Source: Richelia intracellularis (GTDB taxonomy: Bacteria; Cyanobacteriota; Cyanobacteriia; Cyanobacteriales; Nostocaceae). From it: a stretch of DNA of 32,524 nt. Under the pieces are notes generated by a model that saw only the letters and a program-made list of their open reading frames with translations, made no database searches and had not been told where the DNA came from. Every line of letters begins with the position of its first letter. Position 1 is the first letter of the stretch. The translations under genes and the position numbers were made by a program. Of the stretch, positions 17,005 through 25,586 are shown one piece after another. The stretch lies in contig CBZS010000581.1 in assembly GCA_000613065.1 (NCBI GenBank), positions 1 through 32,524 of the forward strand, given 5' to 3'.

Positions 17005-18272
17005 ATGGTATCTCTGACAAGAAGGCTTGCGCCTACGGGTTTCAAATTTTCAAAACCAAAGATTAAAAGCTCAAAAAATTTGAGTATAGCCAATGCCACT
17101 GCATTCACAGAAAAAATGTCATTAGTTTTTAGTGAGATAGAAGACCCACCTGTAGAAAGAACCCCTGTCCATTTCTTAACAGATATTTTAATCATTGGAA
17201 TACTATCAGTGATTCCAGGAGGTAAGGGATGGGAGGACATGGAAAATTATGGATTGAGTAAATACGACTGGTTGGAGCGGTTTTTAGCTTTAACAGAGGG
17301 CATGCCAAGTGCAGATACCTTTCGACGGGTGTTTGAACCCATTAACCCAAAAGTATTTGAGCGATGCTTTCGACGTTGGGTAGAATCAATAGTTGAAGCC
17401 CCAGGAGCACAGATAATTCCCATTGATGGTAACACCCTCAAAGGTTCCTATGATAGAGAACAGGGTAAATCAGCGTTACATCTAGTTAGTGCATGGTCGA
17501 TTGATTTATCGTCTTGTTTTAGGACAAGTAAAACAAGACGATAAATCAATGGAATGAAATTACAGCAATCCCTGCATTATTGGAATTATTAGACATGGCT
17601 GGATGTATTATTACCATTGATGCCATGGGTACCCAAACAGCAATTGCATCCCAAATATTTAATGCAAAAGCAGATTATGTTTTAGCACTCAAAGGTAATG
17701 ATCCTACACTTTACGGGCAAGTTAAAAATTGGTTTGAGCAACAGTTATATCAAGGCTTTAAAGGTATTATCCATAGTTATGATAAACGGGTAGAGAAAGG
17801 TCATAATCGTACTGAAAAACGTCAAATTTGGTGTGTTCCTATTTCTCAACTGCAAACTTTGCATAACCAAGACAATTGGGTTGGTCTTAAATGGGTTGTC
17901 ATGGTTGTGCGGGTACCACATGTTTGGAATCAAACAAGCCGTGAAGTTCAGTTTTATCTAACTAGTTTAAATTGTGTTCCTCGTAACTTAGGACAAGTGA
18001 TTCGTCTTCATTGGGGTGTGGAAAATGGGTTGCATTGGACTTTAGATGTCACTTTTTCTGAAGATGGTTGTGGTGTCCGTACTGGTCATGCTCCACAAAA
18101 CTTAGCACTTCTGCGGCGAATAGGTCTTAATGCTTTAAACCTAGAGCAATCTTTGAAAGGTAGTAATCGCCAAAAATCTAATCCAGCCGCTATGGATAAT
18201 AATTATATGCTGACTGTTCTTACTGCTTGTTTATCCCAACATGATGAGACCTGTAAACCCGCTTGTCAATAG
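17005..18272 (+). pseudogene. ISAs1-family transposase, two frameshifts
   Basis: Part one (17005-17544) has the N-terminal H-repeat domain: TEKMSLVFSEIEDPPVERTP, HFLTDILIIGILSVIPGGKG, FERCFRRWVESI, then the first catalytic Asp in IIPIDGNTLKGSYDR. Part two (17580-18272) resumes with MAGCIITIDAMGTQ (second Asp) and ends with VIRLHWGVENGLHWTLDVTF (catalytic Glu in the HWGVEN motif). Between them the expected HRLVLGQVK segment can be read in a third frame (17511-17552). A +1 change before it and a +4 change after it account exactly for the frame offset. The true start may be downstream of 17005, since the first 17 residues look unlike the family. Confidence 0.9.
17500..17550. repeat. Perfect 21-bp inverted repeat at the transposase frameshift
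   Basis: Arms 17500-17520 and 17530-17550 are exact reverse complements around the 9-nt loop AGGACAAGT. The inner 11 bp (CGTCTTGTTTT / AAAACAAGACG) belong to the expected coding sequence; the outer 10 bp on the left replace expected codons and add one base. Confidence 0.9.
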
Positions 18273-18330
18273 AATTTGAGATGCGCTTACCCTGGAATTA
18301 CAATGAAGAAAGTATTATTGAGTTTTTGGG

Positions 18331-18421
18331 GGCGTTGCTGAATCAGGGGATGATTTCACTAAATTTTCAACGATTTCTCAATGGGTTCAAATGCTAATTC
18401 ATCCCGCACTTATGCAACGCC
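18331..18421 (+). mobile_element. 91-bp MITE, copy 3
   Basis: It begins GGCGTTGCTGAATCAGGGGA and ends CACTTATGCAACGCC, closely matching copy 5. No exact flanking duplication is seen. It lies 26 bp after the ISAs1 target duplication and 15 bp before a diverged further copy. Confidence 0.9.
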
Positions 18422-18740
18422 GTATTTTTCATATATAGTGTTGCTAGACTATGAGATGATTTCATCCAATTTTCAAAGATTTTTCCGAGGTTTCAAACAC
18501 CAATTCATCTCTCCACTTATGCAATGCCTAATATACTCCACCTAAATACCCAAACTATGAAAACATAAAAATCGTTACGTTACCGTATCTAGCAAGAGTA
18601 GCTCAAAGCCTGCCTGAAAATATACGGGTATCAGTAATGCCATACGAAAGTATTTTTGCGAAGATTGTAGTGCGTAGCGAAACTAGCCCATGGCTAGTTG
18701 TATTCTTGACTTTAACCAAGAAATACAGCTTTAAATTTAG
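18422..18740. other. 319-bp region upstream of the DHH phosphoesterase gene
   Basis: It contains MITE copy 4 and a small hairpin at 18681-18699 (AACTAGCC, loop CAT, GGCTAGTT) that ends 41 bp before the DHH start and could affect its leader. I see no gene. Confidence 0.6.
18437..18528 (+). mobile_element. 91-bp MITE family, diverged copy 4
   Basis: It begins AGTGTTGCTAGACTATGAGA and ends CCACTTATGCAATGCC with the family core in between (TTTTCAAAGATTTTTC, GGTTTCAAACACCAATTCAT). It is 92 bp long and clearly older than copy 3, which lies only 15 bp away in the same orientation. Confidence 0.75.
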
Positions 18741-20039
18741 ATGATAAATTCCCCTATGCAATTAAATTCTTTTCTTAGTCCCCATGAGAATATCTCATCA
18801 AAAGACTATAATTCTTCCCCTGGTTTAGAAGAAGGAGAGATAGATACAAAAACAACCCTTAGAACACGTAGCCAAAGTTCTAGCACCCAGTTAGTCGTGC
18901 CAGAAAATGCTTCGTCCTTGGGATATATTAATTCGCAAGCACGACAAAGAACTGAGGAATTACGGGAATTACTATTAACTCACTCCCACGAGCGCCAATT
19001 AGTCGTCTTACAAGATTTTCCCGATCCTGATGCCTTGTCTTCAGCTTGGACTTACCAACTAATTGCTCAACAGTATGATATCAAATCTGATATCATCTAC
19101 GCTGGAACCCTGAGCCATCAAGAAAATATTGCTCTCGTTAGACTAACAGAACTACCAGCCCAACGCTGGACTTTGCCAGTATTAAAAAGTAAAGATATAT
19201 CATCCTATCAAGGTTTTGTACTGATTGATAACCAAGGCACCACTAGTCAACTGATGCCAGTATTAGAACAGGCTAGTATCCCATTAATTGCAGTTATAGA
19301 TCACCATAATTTACAAGGAGATTTTAACTGTGAGTTCGTAGATATCCGTCCTTCCATAAGAGCTACAGCAACAATTTTAACCCAGTATTTACAGGCAGGA
19401 CTATTACCTCTAGATAGCAGCGTTAGCCATCATGTAAAATGCGCTACAGCATTAATGCATGGTTTATACTCAGACACAAACCGCTTAATGCAAGCCAAAG
19501 AAGAGGACTTCATGGCAGCAGCTTACCTGAGTAAATTTTATGACGCTCAAGTACTGAAAGCAATCCTCCAGGCAAATCGTTCCAAGCTAGTCATGGATGT
19601 GATTGAGCGCTCGCTAAAAAATCGCATCGTCCAAAATAACTTTTCCATTGCTGGTGTAGGTTATCTACGCTACGATGACCGGGATGCCATTCCCCAAGCG
19701 GCAGATTTTCTCGTGACTGAAGAAAATGTACATACCGCCGTAGTTTATGGTATTGTCCATGATGAGGATGATGAATTGGAAATTGTCATTGGCTCTTTGA
19801 GAACCACAAAACTTACCTTGGATCCAGATGAATTTATCAAAGAGGCCTTTGGTCAAGATAGTAGTGGGCGCTTCTTTGGTGGAGGACGCACCGGTGCAGG
19901 AGGGTTTGAAATACCCATGGGTTTTTTATCGGGAAGCAATGAAAACTCTAGTTATGTAAAAATGAAATGGGAAGTATTTGATTCTCAGATTAAGCAAAAG
20001 CTTCTGAAATTGGTAAATCCTAAAGACAACCCGATTTAG
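18741..20039 (+). CDS. DHH-family phosphoesterase (NrnA/RecJ-like superfamily)
   Basis: The 432-residue protein has the DHH catalytic motifs in order: DFPDPDALSSA at 92-102 (Asp95 and Asp97), LIDNQG at 161-166, IDHHN at 186-190 and LYSDTNRL at 242-249. A C-terminal DHHA1-like domain follows, with FFGGGRTGAGGFEIP near 377-391. Members hydrolyse short oligonucleotides, phosphoadenosine phosphate or cyclic dinucleotides with Mn2+. The usual GGGH reads GGGR here. The first 60 residues are low-complexity and Ser-rich, so a start at a later Met is possible, though none lies close. Position upstream of sixA and gltA suggests an ordinary chromosomal locus. Exact substrate is open. Confidence 0.85.
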   Translation: MINSPMQLNSFLSPHENISSKDYNSSPGLEEGEIDTKTTLRTRSQSSSTQLVVPENASSLGYINSQARQRTEELRELLLTHSHERQLVVLQDFPDPDALSSAWTYQLIAQQYDIKSDIIYAGTLSHQENIALVRLTELPAQRWTLPVLKSKDISSYQGFVLIDNQGTTSQLMPVLEQASIPLIAVIDHHNLQGDFNCEFVDIRPSIRATATILTQYLQAGLLPLDSSVSHHVKCATALMHGLYSDTNRLMQAKEEDFMAAAYLSKFYDAQVLKAILQANRSKLVMDVIERSLKNRIVQNNFSIAGVGYLRYDDRDAIPQAADFLVTEENVHTAVVYGIVHDEDDELEIVIGSLRTTKLTLDPDEFIKEAFGQDSSGRFFGGGRTGAGGFEIPMGFLSGSNENSSYVKMKWEVFDSQIKQKLLKLVNPKDNPI

Positions 20040-20143
20040 ATACACCCGATGGGTGATGAATGAAGAGTTAAGCGTTGCCGATTAATTCACGATTCAGAAC
20101 TCAATTCTTCAGAACCAGGAAGCAGCACTCAGATAACAATACT

Positions 20144-20638
20144 GTGAAATTGTACTTAATTCGTCGCGGTTTTGCACAGGAAGGAACCAATGACATAAAA
20201 GATGCGGAACGAAGCCTGACCAAAGAGGGACGGCAAAAAACAGAAAAAGTTGCCGAGAGATTGTTAAACTTAGGTCTCAACTTTTAATTAATTGCCACTA
20301 GTCCCTTTGTAAGAGGGCGACAAACTGCGGAAATTCTGCAAACAGTTGGACTGAGTTCCCAGATGGAAGAATCTGCTCACCTAGATGCCGATGGCAGCCT
20401 TAGTAATTGGTTCGGAGAATGGTTAATACCCAGAAAGTATCCTGCAAATGTCGAAATCGCAATAGTCGGGCATGAGCCATGTTTGAGCCATTCGGCTGAA
20501 ACTCTCATCTGAGGGGAAGCAAGAGACAAATTGGTTCTGAAAAAAGCGGGTGCGAACGGGATAAGACTACCAGAAATAGGTTCTCCCTTGGGTCGCAGTC
20601 AGATGTTTTGGTTGACACTACCCAAGTACTTACTTTAA
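20144..20638 (+). pseudogene. sixA: sixA-like phosphohistidine phosphatase, broken
   Basis: From GTG 20144 one frame of 164 codons reads VKLYLIRRGFAQEG, RSLTKEGRQKTEKVAERL, ATSPFVRGRQTAEIL and VGHEPCLS, the histidine-phosphatase fold of SixA, which removes phosphate from phosphohistidine in signalling or PTS proteins. The catalytic RHG is RRG, losing the phosphate-accepting His. Stops TAA 20285-20287 and TGA 20510-20512 interrupt the frame, with no frameshift. It precedes gltA, the order I recall for filamentous cyanobacteria, so it is a native gene in decay rather than an import. Confidence 0.88.
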
Positions 20639-20744
20639 CAGTTTTACCAAAACTCCTTCATTTTGTGTAAAATAATGCAGTTATGGTAATAATTTCTGGT
20701 AACTTAAGCCTCAACAAATCTTAAAGTAAGCAGATGGTGTTGCC

Positions 20745-21881
20745 ATGATGGTGTCCGAATACAAGCCGGGTTTGGAAGGCATTCCTGCCGCCCAATCGAA
20801 TATTAGTAATGTAGACGGGCTAAATGGGGTACTGAAATATCGCGGTATCCGTATTGAAGAATTGGCAGAGAGAAGCACATTTCTGGAAACTGCTTATCTG
20901 CTAATTTGGGGTGAATTACCTTCAGCCCAGGAATTGAAAAAATTCGAGCATGAGGTTTATCACCACCGGCGGATAAAATACCGCATTCGGGACATGATGA
21001 AATGCTTCCCAGAAAGCGGACATCCCATGGATGCCTTACAAGCCTCAGCAGCAGCTCTAGGATTGTTTTATTCTCAACGCGACTTACATAACCCCAGTTA
21101 CATTCGTAAGGCTGTGGTGCAGCTCATAGCCACGATTCCCACAATGGTTGCGGCATTCCAACTGATGCGAAAAGGTAATGACCCCGTCAAGCCTCGTGAT
21201 GACTTAGATTATGCTGCTAACTTCTTGTACATGCTGACGGAAAGGGAGCCCGATCGCTTGGCGGCAAGAATTTTCGATGTTTGCTTGATTCTTCATGCCG
21301 AACATACTATGAATGCCTCTACATTTAGTGCTAGGGTCACTGCTTCTACCCTCACAGATCCCTACGCAGTGGTTGCTAGTGCTGTAGGAACTTTGGGGGG
21401 ACCATTACATGGTGGAGCCAATGAAGAAGTAGTGCGGATGCTAGAAGAGATTGGTTCTGTGGAGAACGTTTGTCCCTATGTAGAAGATCTTATTGCTCGC
21501 AAAGCCAAAATCATGGGATTTGGACATCGGGTTTATAAAGTCAAAGACCCCAGAGCCAAAATTCTCCAAGAACTAGCAGAACAATTATTCTCCAAATTTG
21601 GGCAGGATAAATACTATGATATTGCCCAAGAAATGGAACGGGTCGTAGGGGAAAAACTCGGTCATAAAGGAGTGTATCCCAATGTAGACTTTTACTCCGG
21701 TTTGGTGTATAGAAAGTTAGGAATTCCTACAGATGTATTTACACCAATATTTGCGAGCGCTCGCGTTGCTGGTTGGCTAGCACACTGGAAAGAGCAACTA
21801 GGAGAAAACCGGATTTTCCGTCCTACCCAAATTTACAAGGGTGTTCACGAGCAACCCTATATTCCCCTTGAGAAACGGTAG
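20745..21881 (+). CDS. gltA: Citrate synthase
   Basis: A 378-residue type-II-like citrate synthase of the short bacterial class. It condenses acetyl-CoA with oxaloacetate, leading in cyanobacteria to 2-oxoglutarate for nitrogen assimilation. Catalytic residues are present: His222 in GGPLHGGAN, His261 in MGFGHRVYK and Asp315 in NVDFYSG. HAEHTMNAST lies at 184-193. The start is ATGATG at 20745; Met1 or Met2 could be used. Length and motifs are intact, in contrast to the sixA pseudogene upstream. It is followed by a 519-bp gap before ndhA, so it is probably transcribed alone. Confidence 0.97.
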   Translation: MMVSEYKPGLEGIPAAQSNISNVDGLNGVLKYRGIRIEELAERSTFLETAYLLIWGELPSAQELKKFEHEVYHHRRIKYRIRDMMKCFPESGHPMDALQASAAALGLFYSQRDLHNPSYIRKAVVQLIATIPTMVAAFQLMRKGNDPVKPRDDLDYAANFLYMLTEREPDRLAARIFDVCLILHAEHTMNASTFSARVTASTLTDPYAVVASAVGTLGGPLHGGANEEVVRMLEEIGSVENVCPYVEDLIARKAKIMGFGHRVYKVKDPRAKILQELAEQLFSKFGQDKYYDIAQEMERVVGEKLGHKGVYPNVDFYSGLVYRKLGIPTDVFTPIFASARVAGWLAHWKEQLGENRIFRPTQIYKGVHEQPYIPLEKR

Positions 21882-22400
21882 AGAGGAAGAGGGGGAGACG
21901 CGGAGACTGTATACTCACCGTGTCACTCTTCGGGTTACGCGACTTGCTACAATGCGGGTGAGACGAAGGCTTATCGTAGAGTACCCGCAGCGCAGTGGCT
22001 TACCGTAACCCAGCGTCCTTTTCAATCATTCCACTTTGCCATTAGGTAATCCTGATAAAGACTATAAGTAGAAAATCTTATCCAAAGGCTGGGGTACAAA
22101 CCATCCAAGGATATACTAGGCATGGGGATTGCAAAAAATCTTAAAGTTTTGCCTGGTTTAGGCAGAGATGTTGACGGGTGAGTTTACATTAATGAACTAA
22201 GAGGGTAGTTGATTAATATCAAGCGTACAGACCTCAGCAAAGGTAATTTCCACGGGTTGTGACAATGGAACATCTATGTTGTGCTTATGCTTTATTTAGC
22301 GTTCGCTATGCCTCTAGTAAGCCTTAGGGCGTTGATGTCCGATAAAATAACCACTAACTTCACCTTATAGCCTGATGTTGACTTCAAAAAATGGGAGAAC
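21882..22400. other. 519-bp intergenic region between gltA and ndhA
   Basis: No gene is seen. It starts with a GA-rich GGAGACGCGGAGA stretch common in cyanobacterial spacers, then a nested palindrome (21932-22011). The remaining 390 bp presumably contain the ndhA promoter and a long leader. A small inverted repeat TGCCT-GGTTT-AGGCA lies near 22150-22165. Confidence 0.6.
21932..22011. repeat. Nested palindromic repeat downstream of gltA
   Basis: Outer arms GGGTTACG (21932-21939) and CGTAACCC (22004-22011) enclose inner arms GCGGGT (21954-21959) and ACCCGC (21983-21988). The 80-bp cruciform-like unit is richer in GC than its surroundings and resembles dispersed cyanobacterial palindromes; it may also terminate gltA transcripts. 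Confidence 0.55.
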
Positions 22401-23519
22401 ATGAATCCAGGAATTGATCTGCAAGGAAGATTTATTAAATCCCTGATAGATTTGGGACTACCAGAAGGTACCGCCAAAGCTATCTGGATGCCATTACCAA
22501 TGATTCTCATGGTGATTGGTGCCACAGTAGGGGTATTAACTTGTGTATGGCTCGAGAGGAAAATTTCCGCCGCCGCACAACAACGGATTGGTCCTGAATA
22601 TATAGGTCCTTTGGGATTACTAGCTCCCGTTGCTGACGGTATTAAGCTGGTATTTAAGGAAGACATCGTCCCAGCAAAGTCTGATGCCTTTTTATTTACC
22701 CTCGGTCCCATTCTTGTTGTTTTACCGGTATTCCTTTCTTATTTGATTGTGCCCTTTGGGCAGAATTTAGTTATTACTGATGTAGGGATGGGGGTATTTT
22801 TATGGATTGCCCTATCTAGTATTCAGCCCATTGGTTTGTTGATGGCTGGCTATGCTTCCAATAACAAATATTCTCTACTAGGTGGTTTGCGAGCCGCAGC
22901 ACAATCTATCAGTTATGAGATTCCTTTGGCATTGGCTGTATTAGCGATAGCTATGATGTCTAATAGTCTCAGCACCATTGACATAGTGAATCAGCAATCT
23001 GGTTATGGCATTCTTGGCTGGAACGTGTGGCGGCAACCAGTAGGTTTTATAATCTTTTGGATCGCAGCCCTCGCAGAATGTGAACGTATACCTTTTGACC
23101 TGCCTGAGGCAGAAGAGGAACTTGTAGCAGGTTATCAAACTGAATATTCAGGGATGAAATTTGCTCTATTTTATTTAAGTTCCTATGTCAACTTAGTACT
23201 TTCTGCACTCCTAGTGTCTGTATTGTATTTGGGCGGTTGGGATTTCCCTGTTCCGGTGGAATTTATTGCTGACAAAATAGGAGTTAGTATTGATAATCCA
23301 ATTTTGCAAGTAGTGACAGCTTCCTTGGGTATCACCATGACTGTCCTCAAAGCTTATTTCCTCGTCTTCATCGCTATCTTATTACGTTGGACAGTACCCC
23401 GCGTGCGTATTGACCAATTACTAGATTTGGGATGGAAGTTTTTATTACCTATAGGCCTGGTAAATTTACTGATAACTGCAGCCCTGAAGCTATCATTTCC
23501 CCTCCCCTTCGGTGGATAA
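22401..23519 (+). CDS. ndhA: NAD(P)H-quinone oxidoreductase subunit 1 (NDH-1 subunit A)
   Basis: The 372-residue polytopic protein is the NuoH/ND1 homologue of the thylakoid NDH-1 complex, which passes electrons from ferredoxin to plastoquinone for respiration, cyclic flow and CO2 uptake. Family signatures are visible: [20 protein letters not shown] near 50-69 and [20 protein letters not shown] near 231-250, the quinone-site loop. About eight hydrophobic spans are present. The start ATG 22401 follows GGGAG. It opens the ndhA-ndhI-ndhG-ndhE cluster; ndhI follows after 233 bp. Confidence 0.97.
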   Translation: MNPGIDLQGRFIKSLIDLGLPEGTAKAIWMPLPMILMVIGATVGVLTCVWLERKISAAAQQRIGPEYIGPLGLLAPVADGIKLVFKEDIVPAKSDAFLFTLGPILVVLPVFLSYLIVPFGQNLVITDVGMGVFLWIALSSIQPIGLLMAGYASNNKYSLLGGLRAAAQSISYEIPLALAVLAIAMMSNSLSTIDIVNQQSGYGILGWNVWRQPVGFIIFWIAALAECERIPFDLPEAEEELVAGYQTEYSGMKFALFYLSSYVNLVLSALLVSVLYLGGWDFPVPVEFIADKIGVSIDNPILQVVTASLGITMTVLKAYFLVFIAILLRWTVPRVRIDQLLDLGWKFLLPIGLVNLLITAALKLSFPLPFGG

Positions 23520-23586
23520 AAGAATTTTAGATTTTGGGGAAAGTTGCGGTGCGGTGAGTGCAGTGTGGTCTTGGGGGGCACTGCGT

Positions 23587-23605
23587 AGCCAAGGTTCCCT
23601 TGGCT
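23587..23605. repeat. Hairpin between ndhA and ndhI
   Basis: AGCCAAGG (23587-23594), loop TTC, CCTTGGCT (23598-23605) form an 8-bp perfect stem. There is no T-tract directly after it, so it may be a processing or pausing site in the operon mRNA rather than a terminator. Confidence 0.5.
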
Positions 23606-23752
23606 GTAATCAGTGGCGTTGTTTTCCCCCATATAGTTTGCTTGACCCAGACTAGGGGGTTTCCTCATTAACGCAACTTTTCAAGACGGATTAATACCAA
23701 AATCTAAAATTTAAAATCGGCAATCCAAAATTGATAAGAGAGAGACACAACT

Positions 23753-24334
23753 ATGTTAAAATTCCTCAAACAAGTTGGTGATTATGCCAAGGAAGCAGTA
23801 CAAGCAGGACGTTATATTGGTCAAGGATTAGCTGTTACTTTTGACCATATGCAGCGTCGTCCGGTTACCGTTCAATATCCTTATGAGAAATTAATTCCCA
23901 GTGAAAGGTTCCGGGGTAGGATTCACTATGAATTTGATAAGTGTATCGCCTGTGAAGTTTGTGTGCGCGTCTGCCCTATTAATTTACCTATTGTAGACTG
24001 GGAATTTGATAAAGCCAGTAAAAAGAAAAAACTCAAACACTACAGTATTGATTTTGGAGTTTGTATATTCTGTGGTAACTGCGTGGAATATTGTCCCACC
24101 AATTGTTTATCTATGACTGAAGATTATGAGCTTGCAGCTTACGAACGCCATGAGCTTAATTATGACAGCGTAGCTTTAGGTCGCCTTCCCTACAAAGTTA
24201 CAAATGACCCCATGGTTACAGCATTACGAGAATTAGTATACCTACCTAAAGGTGTCATGGATCCCCACGATGTACCTGCTGATGCTCCCCGCGCTGGTAA
24301 TCGTCCAGAAGACCTAATAGAACTAGAAAAATAA
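23753..24334 (+). CDS. ndhI: NAD(P)H-quinone oxidoreductase subunit I (two 4Fe-4S clusters)
   Basis: This 193-residue ferredoxin-like subunit holds two complete 4Fe-4S motifs: [12 protein letters not shown] (Cys64, 67, 70, 74) and [12 protein letters not shown] (Cys104, 107, 110, 114). It carries electrons through the peripheral arm of NDH-1 toward the quinone site near NdhA. The N-terminal amphipathic part (1-50) and C-terminal extension are of normal length for cyanobacteria. The start ATG follows AAGAGAGAG. ndhG follows after 96 bp. Confidence 0.97.
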   Translation: MLKFLKQVGDYAKEAVQAGRYIGQGLAVTFDHMQRRPVTVQYPYEKLIPSERFRGRIHYEFDKCIACEVCVRVCPINLPIVDWEFDKASKKKKLKHYSIDFGVCIFCGNCVEYCPTNCLSMTEDYELAAYERHELNYDSVALGRLPYKVTNDPMVTALRELVYLPKGVMDPHDVPADAPRAGNRPEDLIELEK

Positions 24335-24350
24335 CTAACTGTCAATTACC

Positions 24351-24367
24351 CTTTGGTTATACCAAAG
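24351..24367. repeat. Small hairpin between ndhI and ndhG
   Basis: CTTTGGT, loop TAT, ACCAAAG gives a 7-bp stem. No T-run follows; it is unlikely to end transcription fully. Confidence 0.45.
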
Positions 24368-24430
24368 ATAGACACAAAACAAAAACTCCCGTAGGGTATG
24401 ACACATAAAAAATCATAAAGGACTAAAAAA

Positions 24431-25036
24431 GTGGATTTAGCGCAAGGAGTACAGTCGGTTTCATTTGCCATTTTGGCATTCATGATGATTGGAACAGCAC
24501 TAGGGGTGGTGCTAAGTTCCAGTATTGTCTACTCTGCTTTTTTGTTAGGGGGAGTATTTATTAGCATGGCAGGGATATACCTGTTGCTGAATGCTGACTT
24601 TGTCGCAGCAGCACAGGTACTAATTTATGTTGGTGCCATTAACGTACTGATTTTGTTTGCGATTATGTTGGTAAACAAACGCCAAGATTTTAAGCCTTTA
24701 CCTACAGCTTGGATACGCAAAATTTTCACAGCCTTGGTTTGTGCGGGATTATTTGCATTGTTAAGTACTATGGTTTTGGCTACTCCTTGGTCTTATTCCT
24801 CTGCAACCCCTGCAGGTAACACCATTGTTTTAATTGGTGAGCATTTTTTCAGTGACTTTTTGCTACCTTTTGAATTAGCCTCTGTATTGTTATTGATGTC
24901 AATGGTGGGAGCTATTATACTTGCTCGTCGTGAGTATATACCAGATGCAGCAACCACTACCAGCTCTACATCTAGCGTTCTGCAATTACCAGAGCGTCCT
25001 AGGGGATTGGTCTCAGCAACAAAAGAAGAAGATTAG
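24431..25036 (+). CDS. ndhG: NAD(P)H-quinone oxidoreductase subunit 6 (NDH-1 subunit G)
   Basis: The 201-residue membrane subunit (NuoJ/ND6 homologue) starts at GTG 24431. The family core LLLNADFVAAAQVLIYVGAI lies at about 51-70, followed by LFAIMLVN. Five hydrophobic spans are visible, then a polar C-terminal tail rich in Ser and Thr. It helps form the proton-pumping membrane arm of NDH-1. The next gene, ndhE, normally follows closely; here a 91-bp MITE widens the gap to 240 bp. Confidence 0.95.
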   Translation: MDLAQGVQSVSFAILAFMMIGTALGVVLSSSIVYSAFLLGGVFISMAGIYLLLNADFVAAAQVLIYVGAINVLILFAIMLVNKRQDFKPLPTAWIRKIFTALVCAGLFALLSTMVLATPWSYSSATPAGNTIVLIGEHFFSDFLLPFELASVLLLMSMVGAIILARREYIPDAATTTSSTSSVLQLPERPRGLVSATKEED

Positions 25037-25089
25037 TAGTTTGTCAATTTTCAATTGACAGGTAAAGGGTTAAGGGTAAAAGGAAAGTA

Positions 25090-25180
25090 GGCGTTGCTGA
25101 ATCAGGGGATGATTTCACTAAATTTTCAAATATTTATCAATGGTTTCAAACGCTAATTCATCCCGCACTTATGCAACGCC
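25090..25180 (+). mobile_element. 91-bp MITE, copy 5, between ndhG and ndhE (8-bp target duplication)
   Basis: It begins GGCGTTGCTGAATCAGGGGA and ends CACTTATGCAACGCC. GGAAAGTA borders it exactly on both sides (25082-25089 and 25181-25188). Both ends are intact, so this looks like a fairly recent insertion within a conserved operon. Confidence 0.93.
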
Positions 25181-25276
25181 GGAAAGTAATCATTCTTTTC
25201 CATTCCATACCTAATCCAACAAAACTATTCACTTAATTATCAATCTTGAAATTGTTTTGTAGGAACACACAATTGT

Positions 25277-25582
25277 ATGCAACTTGAATACTTTTTATTA
25301 CTAGCAGCAGCTTTGTTTTGCATTGGTATTTACGGCTTAATTACTAGCCGTAATGCAGTGCGAGTCTTAATGTCAATTGAGTTGCTGCTTAATGCTGTTA
25401 ACTTAAATTTAATGGCATTTTCCAACTACCTAGATCCCACGGCAATTAAAGGTCAAGTGTTTACAGTATTTGTGATCACCGTAGCTGCAGCCGAAGCAGC
25501 AGTTGGTTTGGCGATCGTTTTAGCAATATATCGCAACCGCGATACCGTTGACATGGAACAGTTCAACCTCCTCAAATGGTAA
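25277..25582 (+). CDS. ndhE: NAD(P)H-quinone oxidoreductase subunit 4L (NDH-1 subunit E)
   Basis: A 101-residue protein with three membrane helices (about 3-22, 28-50 and 60-85), the NuoK/ND4L homologue. The conserved Glu lies in [19 protein letters not shown], and a second acidic residue in [17 protein letters not shown]; both belong to the proton path of the membrane arm. Length is standard. NAD kinase begins only 4 bp after its stop, so the two are almost surely co-transcribed. Confidence 0.97.
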   Translation: MQLEYFLLLAAALFCIGIYGLITSRNAVRVLMSIELLLNAVNLNLMAFSNYLDPTAIKGQVFTVFVITVAAAEAAVGLAIVLAIYRNRDTVDMEQFNLLKW

Positions 25583-25586
25583 GATT

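Larger units (their letters stand above)
16706..18294 (+). mobile_element. ISAs1-family insertion sequence, complete, with 10-bp target duplication
   Basis: It runs from CAGGGTAAGCGCATCT (16706-16721) to the perfect inverted AGATGCGCTTACCCTG (18279-18294), 1589 bp. GAATTACAAT flanks it directly on both sides (16696-16705 and 18295-18304), so the insertion is little altered. The CAGGG terminus and 8-10-bp duplications are family traits of ISAs1. The 299 bp before the transposase contain a hairpin (16802-16843). The transposase gene is frameshifted, so the copy is defective unless helped in trans. Confidence 0.93.

Noticed and set aside
16961-17040. tRNA-like sequence before the ISAs1 transposase
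   Set aside because: No cloverleaf can be drawn; there is no TTC-type T-loop or matching acceptor stem.
25548-25586. Earlier ATG start for NAD kinase inside ndhE
   Set aside because: It would add 13 residues encoded by the overlapping ndhE 3' end that show no family likeness; the GTG at 25587 gives the expected N-terminus.
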